Part shown: positions 18,833 to 28,034 of the stretch, piece after piece
Layout: each line of letters opens with the position of its first letter
Position numbering within the stretch: position 1 is the first letter of the stretch
NCBI GenBank assembly: GCA_977017575.1
Contig: CDRNVI010000067.1
Location: 141,662-205,661, forward strand
DNA: 64,000 bases
Reading direction: 5' to 3'
Source of the DNA: Paramoeba atlantica
Lineage: Eukaryota > Discosea
Notes under the pieces: model-generated
Told to the model about the DNA's origin: nothing
The model's input: the letters and a program-made list of their open reading frames with translations, nothing else
Database searches by the model: none
Translations under genes and position numbers: made by a program

Positions 18833-19927
18833 ATGCTCCCCTCTCCACCCTACACCGCCACCTCCCCTTCACGCCCCTCACCCTCTTCACCCCCAGCCCT
18901 CCCCTTCGAGTACCAACTTGCTCTCTTTGTCCAACACCTCCACAATCCACACCCCTCCTGGGGCATAATACCCCACACGCCAAAATCTTCCACCCTCTCA
19001 CAAGGAGCGCAAAACAAAACCAAGAAGTCGTTAACCAACACTTCCACGACTTCTTCATCTTTTACTTCTGATTTATCACCCCTGTCTTCTTCTTCCTCAG
19101 AAGTAGGTGAAGAGAAAAACAGGACATCATCTTCCTTTTCAGAAGTAGGTGAACAGAAAAAGCCGAAATCCTCCTTCTCTTTTTCGCCCTCTTCCGCACT
19201 GGAAGATACCAAGAGGAATGCATCCCCCTCTTCTTTATTCCCCTCTTACCCCTCCCCCCTCCCCCTGTGGCAGGGCGTCACCCTGGACGGGACCGGGGCC
19301 CCGATGGACCTCCACTGGGGGGATGCCGCGCTCCGGGGCAACCTCTCCTGGCCCCACCTCCCCCGCAGCGTCTGCACCGTGAAGGCGTGGAACAACGCGC
19401 TCACCGGGGGGGTGGGGGACATCCCCCCCGCCCACCCCGTGCTCCAGGTCGTGGACCTGCGGCAGAACGCGCTCACCGGGGGGGTGGGGCTGCGGGAGCT
19501 CCCGGGGTCGCTGAAACGACTCGCGCTGCGACGGAACCGGTTGGTCGGGGCGTGCGACCTGGAGTTCCTCCCGCTCGCGATGCGGTTGTTGGATCTCGGG
19601 GAGAATGGGCTGGAGGGGGGGATTTATTTACATCTGCTTCCCCCGACAATGAAGTTTTTGTATTTGGATAATAATGGGTTGGGGGCGACGTTGCATTTGA
19701 CGGGATTGCCGCCCTCGTTGAAGTATTTGTATTTGAACCATAACCGGTTTATGGGACGACCGGATTTGTCACGGTTGCCTACAAATTTGGAACTTCATTT
19801 GGAGCATAATTACTTGTCTGGAGTGGTTTTCACAACAACTCTTCATCCAGGGGTGCTGATCAACCCGCAGAAAGGAGGGGAAGTGGTGTTGCCTGAAAAG
19901 AAGACCAGGAGCTGTGTGGTATCCTAA
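18833..19927 (+). CDS. LRR protein with Ser-rich insert and CaaX box (CVVS), subgroup III
   Basis: 364 residues. N-terminal Pro/Ser stretch, helix LPFEYQLALFVQHLHNPHPSW, then a Ser/Thr-rich insert (~46-140) with an internal near-repeat (SSSEVGEEKNRTSS / SSFSEVGEQKKPKSS), absent from all paralogues. LWQGVTLDG follows; the cap cysteines are gone. Eight LRRs (e.g. LPPTMKFLYLDNNGLGAT) lead to INPQKGG and a terminal C361-V-V-S, a good CaaX farnesylation box. No signal peptide. Codons ~145-260 are extremely GC-rich whereas the 3' third is not, so the gene may be a mosaic by gene conversion. Confidence 0.8.
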   Translation: MLPSPPYTATSPSRPSPSSPPALPFEYQLALFVQHLHNPHPSWGIIPHTPKSSTLSQGAQNKTKKSLTNTSTTSSSFTSDLSPLSSSSSEVGEEKNRTSSSFSEVGEQKKPKSSFSFSPSSALEDTKRNASPSSLFPSYPSPLPLWQGVTLDGTGAPMDLHWGDAALRGNLSWPHLPRSVCTVKAWNNALTGGVGDIPPAHPVLQVVDLRQNALTGGVGLRELPGSLKRLALRRNRLVGACDLEFLPLAMRLLDLGENGLEGGIYLHLLPPTMKFLYLDNNGLGATLHLTGLPPSLKYLYLNHNRFMGRPDLSRLPTNLELHLEHNYLSGVVFTTTLHPGVLINPQKGGEVVLPEKKTRSCVVS

Positions 19928-20449
19928 AAAGTGGCTCACTGATTATTTTTATGTTTAGCCTATTGGGGATGATGTTTTTTAGTCGGGCGCTCAATTCTGA
20001 AGAAAAAGAACCCGGTTTTGCAAATGCTGCGTTGGACTTTCCTAAGCAAACGATCTTTAGTGTTTCGTTCTGCTTGAAATTTCCACCATGTAAGCACTCA
20101 CATAGTAGTACGATCTACAAACATGGACGTATACCACATGCAACACTGCTCAGCTCAGACACATTCTATTTAAGTCTTTCAGTCTTAGTGAGAATTGACG
20201 TCAAGGATCTTGCACGCCTTGTGTAGGTATTACACGGCGTATGTCTTGTATCCGAAGAGTCTTCACAGGCTCGGCGATTAGTCTGTTTTTGTACATAAAA
20301 ATGATAAACAAACATATCAGTGATGACATGTAACACGATTTTTCAGGCACAAAAATGATCCAATCTTCAATGTCAGAGTTCTGCCATTTTATTGAGTAAC
20401 ACATTTCTTTTATTCCGTTCCCAACGGGCACATGCTTATGTGACTCAAA
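19928..20449. other. Intergenic, nothing recognised
   Basis: No gene or repeat that I can support. Confidence 0.4.
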
Positions 20450-21298
20450 ATGAAACAAAATATTAACAAGCTGCAGTACTTTAAATCCAGCTATAGTGGC
20501 GCTTCTCAGACAGTTACCGATTCCCCCGAACACAAGCTACTTTGCTTTATACAAAACGTACATAATCCGGACACTACTTGGACTCATCTCACATTTCCTC
20601 AACGAGAAGAGACATCGAAAAGACTCTCTCGATGGAAAGGAGTGGCATGTGATGAGGAAGGAGAGGTCGTGCTTATTGCATGGGGAAACATCTCCCTTTC
20701 GGGAAACCTCTCCTGGACGTACTTCCCAAGCTCGGTTCGTTATTTATACCTTAGAGACAACAGATTGGGTGGATTAATTGAATTCCCCGCACAATCTTTG
20801 TATTTAGAAATTGCAGAGCTTCAAAACAATCAGTTTGCTCAATCGCTTGCGTTGAATGAATTATCTGATTCCTTGACTCGATTGGATGTCAGTGTAAATC
20901 GTCTCGATGGTGAGTGCACGTTGCACTACTTGCCCTCCAGCCTTGAAAGTCTCAACCTTTCTCATAACTTGTTTACAGGAGGCGTATACCTCAATTTACT
21001 TCCGATTCCTTTAGGAGAACTTTTTCTCTCGTACAATGCATTAGGTTGTTCGTTAGATTTACTCCATCTGCCTCCCTTCCTGGAGCGACTTCATCTCAAT
21101 GACAATTCTTTTATTGGCAAACCAAATGTCTCGGAATTGCCTACGACGCTGACCGAATTGCGAATGGAACGTAATTTTCTGTGGGGTCCGATTTTTATCT
21201 CCGACTTGAGACTGAACTTTACGATTAACCCGCAAGCAGGGGTATGCACACACGTAGAGCTTCGACGCACGGAGAGGAAATCTTGTAAGGTATCATAA
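20450..21298 (+). CDS. LRR protein with CaaX-like box (CKVS), subgroup III
   Basis: 282 residues. Helix SPEHKLLCFIQNVHNPDTTW; the cap retains only the second cysteine (W-K-G-V-A-C67). Eight LRRs follow (e.g. LPSSLESLNLSHNLFTGGVY), including GGVYLNLLPIPLGELFLSYNALG, typical of this subgroup. The tail is INPQAGVCTHVELRR... ending C279-K-V-S, with an aliphatic a2 and X = Ser, compatible with prenylation. No signal peptide. It is intermediate in cap-cysteine loss between 33110 (both kept) and 15807/18833 (both lost). Confidence 0.8.
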   Translation: MKQNINKLQYFKSSYSGASQTVTDSPEHKLLCFIQNVHNPDTTWTHLTFPQREETSKRLSRWKGVACDEEGEVVLIAWGNISLSGNLSWTYFPSSVRYLYLRDNRLGGLIEFPAQSLYLEIAELQNNQFAQSLALNELSDSLTRLDVSVNRLDGECTLHYLPSSLESLNLSHNLFTGGVYLNLLPIPLGELFLSYNALGCSLDLLHLPPFLERLHLNDNSFIGKPNVSELPTTLTELRMERNFLWGPIFISDLRLNFTINPQAGVCTHVELRRTERKSCKVS

Positions 21299-22443
21299 GA
21301 ATAGCGTGATAAGGATCACTCCATGACAGTATCACAAAAATAGCGATTCAATGCAGAAACTGTTTTCTGGTCAGCGCTCCCCTCCTTTGGTACAGTTTCT
21401 TTTAACTGGCATGACTTATGACCATAGTTCTCTGGTCTTTTCTTGGAATAGCTCAAGCAAAAGCACCTAAACGAAACAAGAAAAATCAGCTAAACAAACG
21501 AATAATTCTCACCAATTTTCTAATTCTCACCGCATATCAATTGTGCAGCATCCATTACATTAAGTCACTACCATGTTATTGAGGTCCACCACAAGCAAAC
21601 CGAATTCCAACGGCGTTCCAAGAGGCCGAGCGAAGATTGAAGAAACAGAAAGCGCGACAAGATTTCTGCATTGAAACGTCAACCTTTATTTCTTTCCTTA
21701 ATCTAATCGCCCAAGAGAGAATACATATGTTTCCGTAAATTTATTGTGAATATTTGTCTTAATTTTTGACCCAAAATGAGCGGAACGGGGTTGTAGAGGG
21801 GTGACTCCTATCCAGACGCTTCTGGGCGCTTCTAACATCTATGGAGTTCGGACTTGGTAATTTGGGGTTAAGCAACCTAAACACCCGTATGGGGGACATT
21901 TTCTAAAAGCTTGTCCCTGGAGGTGGTAGATTGTCCCGCGGCTATCATTTTAGTAGGGTATATCTAGCAAGTTCGGCACACATTCATGTGGAGTGTAACA
22001 CAGGGTACACATGTGTGTGGAGTGTAAAAAGTGTATACAAGTAGTACAAGTGTAAGTCTTATTCTGCTATTTCATCTATTTTCTTTGAATACACGTGCCT
22101 CCTGTGATTGTGCAGTAGACTAATACTTTTTTTTTCTTTTTGCTCTTCTGTCGATGTGCCTCTCTCTGGTGTGTCATTTTGGATTTAATTTCGCCCTTCG
22201 TCAATTTTTCATAGGTTTCTGCTTTCTTTTTCCCCTTTTTAGAACATTTCCCGATTTTTGTAACACCTTTTACTTTAATATCTCTTTAACCTCTTCTCGA
22301 TACTCCTTGATACTCCTCGTTACTCGCCCTGTCATCCGCAAAGGCGCATGTGTCGCTCGCGACATCTACCCCTTTACTAATGGAGATTCAGATGATAAAA
22401 TTTCAACTGAATCGACGTAGAGGCTTCGTTTGCCAACTTCTCA
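21299..22443. other. Intergenic, low gene content
   Basis: No gene. TTGTAGAGGGGTGACTCCTA at 21792 resembles the AGAGGGGTGACTC end of the element at 30338. Short repeated words (gtgtacacatgtgtgtggagtgtaa) lie near 21980-22040. Confidence 0.4.
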
Positions 22444-22499
22444 TCACACACATTCTGCATTCCAAAGTACCGTCAAAGTACTTATTAACAATAATAATA

Positions 22500-22821
22500 A
22501 CAAGTAAGTCCTTTTTTCATCATCGGTGAATATGAATGGCCTACCTCGTTTATGAGGCGTGGTTAGATTTTTTAGTTCATAGCAGTGCTGTAGGATGACC
22601 TTTTTCTCATGGGTTGAGTTCCATAGGCGAATGCTACCAGTCACTGTGCGACCATTCGTAAGACGTTGAAATTCTTCAATTTCTTCAGCATTCCACGTTT
22701 TTCTAGTCTTTTTTTCCGTGCCGTTCCTATCGGACTCGTGGGCCTCCACAATCTCAATGACATGTCGGGGGCCACAAAAAGAAGACTCCATGAGGGTTGG
22801 CTGGGCGGGTGCCATTGCCAA
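22500..22821 (-). pseudogene. Putative transposase N-terminal fragment inside Q1
   Basis: Frame MAMAPAQPTLMESSF...RKTWNAEEIEEFQRLTNGR...HKRGRPFIFTDDEKR. HKRGRPFIFT and the surrounding basic/helical text look like a DNA-binding segment of a transposase. The frame then runs into the Q1 terminus and out of the element, so the gene is truncated. Family not identified. Confidence 0.4.
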
Positions 22822-23002
22822 AAATTATTGAGGAGATTTCGGCGAAAATCTGGAAAAAAAATAATTATTCCGTTAATTGTTATTCCGTTACTGTCCCCCC
22901 CTACTTATAGTGCCGTTTTGAAAAAAAAATTGTCCGAAAAAAAATGACCAATTTTTTTGACCAAAAGGTAGAGTAAATATTGTGGAAATTTCTAATATAT
23001 TC

Positions 23003-24206
23003 GAGGGGCTGCGGGTGTGCATCACCGAACCCGCACCGAACCCGCACCGAACCCGCGCTTTGCATTTGAGGTCGAACGAGGTCTATTTTAGACCCAAAAA
23101 ATGGATTGTACACAAACAAAGTAGCTTAAAGTGAAGTTTTTTTAGTTTGCTACCGTACATAGCCGCCTTACTGTGAAAATACGGTGTACGCTGTATACGG
23201 TGCTGTATACGAACGGTGTATGCATTACACAAATCAAATGTACAATTAATATACCCTCCACAATACATGCATAATTCTTTTACATTATCCTCCTTTTTAT
23301 ATGATGAGCCCTGTTGAGAGCAACGCAGATTTCACTTCACGTATGAAGGTAACATCTGCGAGGGATGATGACGTATACGACGTCATTGTCGCATCGCTTA
23401 TGCGCACCTTCACGAAGCGCAAAACTCCTTTCGCCCCCCCAGCGCTCGTTATCACTGAGGAGGAGTTGGGAGCCAAGGTGGAAGAATGCATAAGGCGCGT
23501 ATCGCGCACGATGGACAGCTACTTACATGCCACACGTGGATTGCAACCACTGTTTTGTTCCATTCAAGGCACCACGCAAAGGTTGCCTTGATGAACACCA
23601 GGATCGGTTCAACCGCATGAATTCTTGGATTCGTTCAAGAATCGAGCGTTGTTTCGCTCATTTCGATAAATTTCGTTTTTGTCATGGAACGGATCACGAT
23701 ATTACGTGGGTAAAGGATGCCGTTCAGATTGTATCTGTTGCAGTGTATGGTTTGCTTGCATCAGAACCCCAGTACGACTTTGACAGTGAAATAAATGTAC
23801 ACTTACAAAATATCGATGACTCATCTTTTTGTTGGTGTAGCAAAGGGTGTGGTTTAGTCAAACCGATTGATGAACGGAGGGATTGGCTCAAAGAACACAT
23901 ATACGATGTGGGATATGTTCCCAAGAAACCACAGCATGGATCAAAAACTAAATAAAATTAAGTATCTAGTCGTTTTCCATGAATTGCGAAATGTAAACTA
24001 CGTAGTCATATCGTATACATGGCTTATAAATTTTTGTTATTATCGTATATTATGTACACTATGTATGTCGCACATTATGATTTCTCCTTCGATCTAACTA
24101 TTTTTCTCCTTCAATGTCTGCAGCTCCGACTAATTTCGCATGCTTTCAGAGGATTTTTTTTCAACCCGCGCCGAACCCGCACCGAACCCGCGACCCGCAG
24201 CCCCTC
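23003..24206. mobile_element. Harbinger-like element with GAGGGGCTGCGGGT ends, inserted in P3
   Basis: Perfect 14-bp ends GAGGGGCTGCGGGT / ACCCGCAGCCCCTC, each followed internally by tandem ACCCGCACCGA words. It encloses a broken transposase at 23301-23955. The flanks (TTC, AGG) show no convincing target duplication. Confidence 0.65.
23301..23955 (+). pseudogene. Harbinger-like transposase remnant
   Basis: Two overlapping frames form one decayed gene. The first reads MMSPVESNADFTSRMKV...EECIRRVSRTMDSYLHATRGLQ; a frameshift near 23530-23585 passes to GCLDEHQDRFNRMNSWIRSRIERCFAHFDKFRF...ITWVKDAVQIVSVAVYGLL. The second part carries the N-x4-IRSRIER helix typical of the end of DDE-4 transposases. 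The N-terminal two-thirds of a full transposase (~350-400 aa) and two catalytic Asp regions are missing. Confidence 0.5.
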
Positions 24207-24455
24207 AGGTATGTAGTTTAAAAAAGGAGAATACCTAGTAAATGTTTTTTAGCTAGTAAAGTTCTACCTAGTAAAAGGTTTTTTTGATGGACGACTTCTA
24301 AAGCAAATTTAGGCAAATTCAGGAAAATTTAGAAAGGTTTCAGCCCTCTAAACCTCCTTCTGGGAGTGGGTAAAAAGGTTTCCAAACACTCAAGTCAACA
24401 AATGGCAAAGAAAACTTGAGTCGTCAAAAAACATTTGAAGATCTACATGGCACCC

Positions 24456-24561
24456 GCACACTGATAACGCATAAAACTCGCACACTAATATTGCATAATG
24501 CACACTGATAATGCATATAAGCACACTGATAATGCATATAGGCACACTGATAATGCATAAA
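24456..24561. repeat. Tandem repeat, five units of 20-24 bp
   Basis: Units start GCACACTGATAATGCATA with small length changes (24, 20, 21, 21 and 24 bp). There are no spacers, so it is a minisatellite and not a CRISPR array. It lies inside element P3. Confidence 0.8.
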
Positions 24562-25800
24562 ACTCACTGTCCCCCTTCCACCGCCAGTCCTCGTAACTTT
24601 CTGGCGAATAACAACTTTTTCCTCTGTCTCACGTTTAGACGCGGATGAGGCTTTCACTGCACGCTGACTTTTTGCGTTTCGTTTTGCAAACTGCTGAGCA
24701 GTGGTTTGCGAATTTAAGGACTTTCTTCTCTTTACGTCAGGTTCGCCTACTTTCTTTCTAGGCGTAGACAATGCGAGAGAGAGAGAGAGAGCGCCAGAGA
24801 AGCTTTAACAAAGAGCGGGAGGCAATTTTAAGGAAAATGCACCTTAAATTGCTCCAAGAAATTAATGGTAAGCACGCAGTGACGAAGGTATTTGTCTTTT
24901 CCGTTACGGAAACATACGGAAAACAGCTTGTCATTTCGAAATTTGTTCATGAATTAATGTTTCACAAATTTTTCTATTAGGGTATCTTTATTTCACAATT
25001 TTTTACAACCACTATACCCTATACACAGCAGTGGAGTAGAAACTCCATTTACAGCGCTTAGGCACACAAAACCACATGATAGAAAGAATTGCGCCGCGAG
25101 GCGGCACGCTTTTTTTTTAAGGTGGAAAAAGTTTCACCCTCGACTTGAAACATACTACCCCCCTCCCCCCCACTTATAGTTTGGTCAAAAACCGCGGCAC
25201 TATAAGTAGGGGGGCACAGTAATTTTTATTCCAATGATTTTTATTCCGTTAATAAGTACTTTGACGGTAAGCCAAATGCAGATTTAACAAAATCAATTTT
25301 GTGTTGATTATAAAGTAAAATTTTGCGTTGATCAATGGAAGCTAAAAACTTTTCTACACGGTTTCTGACACGTCGAAACTCCCTATCAAAATCTTCATCA
25401 ATATCACTACCCTTTTCTTGACAAAAACAGTGCCGAACGCTGATGAAGGATTTGTCAGCCCTCATCATTTCATCCCGTTGTTCAAAAATTGGAATTTCAA
25501 GGCATATCACTATTCAAGGCACCCACTATCATGAATGCTCCCGTAAAAAGGTCCATTCCACGCCAATGGACAGCCGTCCATCATTATCAGCACCTGAAAT
25601 GTCCAGCATTTCCCTCTAGTTTTATGGTTGTATAATTCTTTGGGCCCTCTACTATGCATAGGAACCCCATCTAGAATACTAAAACACATAATGAAGTTCG
25701 GTTCGAGGATCTAGAAACGCCGCTCTGCGTTCGCGGATACTGAAAAAATGTAAAATCATATGCCAAAAATTAAAAAATGATGCAACAAATGTCTTTTTCA

Positions 25801-26652
25801 AATAACGATTTGCAAGCGCTTGGAGACACTCTTTATAGTCTTCTCGTGAGTACTTTTGAGATCAGTTTGAAGCGCCTCGTATGCACTCTCGATACAAGAG
25901 CGGAGATCACCGCGATTACGAGGTCGCAAGCGATCCTTGCGCTGATCCATGATATTCCATAAGTTTTCGATGGGGTTGAGATCCGGTGACTTTGCAGGCC
26001 AGGGGAACGTTCGCACGTTTTGCTGCTGAAAAGTACGCCTTGCCGAGTTGTGCGCAGGGCAATTGTCCACATCAACAACTGCAGGGTGCCTGTGCAGGTA
26101 GTTCAAAAGACCATTGGAATTGGTTCTTTGGTCATGGCAGCTTCAAAAACGGCTCCGGTCACAGTCGCTCTATTTCCCTGCTCATCTCTAGTAGGAAAAA
26201 TGTGGAGATGAAATCCATGCTTTATGCTTCCAGCCCACCCACGTATGCTTACCCTCTTCGTCATCTGATTCTTCCTTCCCCTCTTCCGTAAAAGAAGAAA
26301 ACAGTTCTCGACGACGTACCCATGCCATAGCCTTATTTGGGAATCCATAAGAGCGTCTTTCGTGATTCCAACCCTTTCTCAGGCTTTGACTGTAGCCCTC
26401 TTTTGGTTTATCGTATCCATAAACTTGTACGTGCTTACGATACTCTCTAACCCCTGCTCCTTTGATATTTACACACCCAAACCCTTTGCACCACCAATAT
26501 TTTCTGCGCAAGATCTTTTCTGATGACAGTAATGGAGAAGGCGCATTGTGCGCTCGCGCAGAAAGTGGGTCTTTAGACGATTGAATACCCCGACGTCGCA
26601 CGGTTGGAGGACACTGGTACATTTCGCTGGAATAAATTATATTCGTAGCCAA
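25801..26652 (-). pseudogene. Tc1/mariner-type transposase remnant
   Basis: Minus strand: GWNHERRSYGFPNKAMAWVRRREL (strand following the first catalytic region), then WVGWKHKAWISSPHFSYRDEQGNRATVTG. After a frame change comes DNCPAHNSARRTF...FPWPAKSPDLNPIENLWNIM, the diagnostic Tc1/mariner block with the second Asp, the SPDLNPIE motif and the catalytic Glu. The N-terminal DNA-binding domain is not seen. At least one frameshift separates the two blocks, so it is inactive. Confidence 0.75.
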
Positions 26653-26840
26653 GAAAATCTCTCTGCGTGCTTACACTCTGACCAAAATTCATTCCGGGTA
26701 AGAGCAGAAACGTGTACTCTACAGCAAACGAGGAGCAAAATTAAAGATTCGTCACCAGTAAGTTGCAGACTGTTATGCATTGTCTCGTAATACGAATGAA
26801 GAATTTTGTTAATATACTCCTTCAAGGTATCCGTGCAAAT

Positions 26841-28034
26841 TTAGTGGCTCTTAGTTTGGTATTGTACAACTTCGGGACAAGAACGGGCATGTGCTCGCGT
26901 AGATGCTTCGAGTCCGTTCCATACTACAAAGGGATGTAAAAGACCACCGGAGAGACATGCTGCAGCCACCAAAGTACAACTCCGCTTGTCACCCTTTGAA
27001 AAGTTGCTCGCCGCAGTTCCACGAAGAGGAACCCCGCGCTCCAAAAGCCCATTGTAACAAAGTCCCGTCTCATCCATGTTGATAGTTCGCCAATCACAGT
27101 ACCATTCCATTCGGAATGCACTAGATAGCAAACGCGAAGCATTATGTCGCGTCCGCGATCCGTGAAGTTGCTTGGCAAAAGTGACTCAGGTGTAGACTTG
27201 AAGGATTTAAAACTGACAAGGGCATTTAGCCATCGGACAAATATGTGATATGACGGAATGAAAATTTCGTCATCTTTTTGCAGTGCCTTTTCTTTCACTC
27301 TACCGTCTTGAGCGTCCATCGTGCGTTGGGTAAACTCCATCGCCAGTATTCCGGAAATTCGCTCTCAATTACTCCATGAAGGTGTGTCCGATTGGCGCCA
27401 CAAAAAAAGAGGAGACCATTTTCGTGGTGCTTTGCAATCAGCACCAAAGGTTCACCCAGAATGATGTAGTCCAAAGGGACTTCACATCATGCCCGGGTAG
27501 GACCAGTGGCTATTATTTTCCAATTGCGACTTCTGTTTTTCCATCCATTCTACACAGAGCATAATCACTGCCACTTCCAAACGATCAATACTTGCTTTTC
27601 GAAGAAGGGCAGTGAACTGCTTTAGCGGCACCTTCAAGGTAGGCGCTGCAGAAGGGGTAGCCCCGGCTACCCCTTCTGCAGTTTTTTCCTGCGAGTAGCA
27701 GGTCTTCCTTTCTTTAATATTGTAGAAACTGTAGAGGTGCTTAGGTTGACAGCAATAAAAAAAGGAACTAATGGAAACCCCGCTATCGTAAACAGAATGC
27801 TTTTGTACAAACCATGTAAACAAAACGCTATGTATACAAAATACTAACCTTGTTTTTGGTGGCCAGCTGGCCACTCTTGCACAACATGACCAGCTGTAAC
27901 TACACTCTGCAACTGCAACACCAGTACAGTCATTGTCTCACATGGTCTCTCATGTGGGGGTCTCATTAGGAATTCAAAATTACAACACGCCATTATCCCG
28001 TCGTAGTAAATCCGCCTTTGCTTGCCTGGCATGG
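26841..28034 (-). pseudogene. pogo/Tigger-like transposase remnant
   Basis: Minus strand: starts MPGKQRRIYYDGIMACCNFEF (28034), later reads IFIPSYHIFVRWLN, then NMDETGLCYNGLLERGVPLRG...KRSCTLVAAACLSGGLLHPFVVWNG in another frame. The N-M-D-E-T-G motif plus the KR-x-T-L-V strand is typical of DDE-1 (pogo/CENP-B-like) transposases. It has several frame changes and no C-terminal part. The same MPGK-start sequence recurs at 45833-45935 and 48001-48106. Confidence 0.65.
27646..27681. repeat. Perfect 17-bp palindrome followed by T-run
   Basis: CTGCAGAAGGGGTAGCC, two C, then its exact complement, followed by TTTTTT. It sits inside the pogo-like remnant. It is either a foldback insertion or a transcript-ending hairpin. 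Confidence 0.6.

Larger units (their letters stand above)
22891..25219. mobile_element. Element P3: C-run inverted ends, TA target site, inserted in Q1
   Basis: Left end CTGTCCCCCCCTACTTATAG and inverted right end CTGTGCCCCCCTACTTATAG match over ~25 bp into TGCCG. TA flanks both sides (22889-22890, 25220-25221). Length is 2.33 kb, including the Harbinger-like element at 23003-24206 and a tandem repeat. Near the right end lies a GC hairpin followed by a 9-T run (25091-25119). Confidence 0.75.
22470..25267. mobile_element. Element Q1: CCGTCAAAG inverted ends, TA target site
   Basis: Perfect 20-bp inverted ends CCGTCAAAGTACTTATTAAC / GTTAATAAGTACTTTGACGG, with TA on each side (22468-22469, 25268-25269). 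The same terminus occurs at 51462-51487. It contains the minus-strand ORF fragment at 22500-22821, and a second element is inserted inside (22891-25219). Confidence 0.75.
22444..25510 (-). mobile_element. Harbinger-like transposase C-terminus split by element Q1 (outermost host of a four-level nest)
   Basis: On the minus strand, 25510 to 25268 encodes FDREFRRVRNRVEKFLASIDQRKIL...DFVKSAFGL. Beyond the inserted element the frame resumes as LWNAECV-stop (22467-22444) once a single TA is kept. The R-x2-VRNRVEKF pattern matches the late part of DDE superfamily-4 (PIF/Harbinger) transposases and parallels FNRMNSWIRSRIERCF at 23620. Only the C-terminal end is visible here. Confidence 0.6.

Noticed and set aside
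24456-24561. Regular short repeats resembling a CRISPR array
   Set aside because: Units are contiguous with no spacers and vary in length; it is a minisatellite in a eukaryotic transposon.
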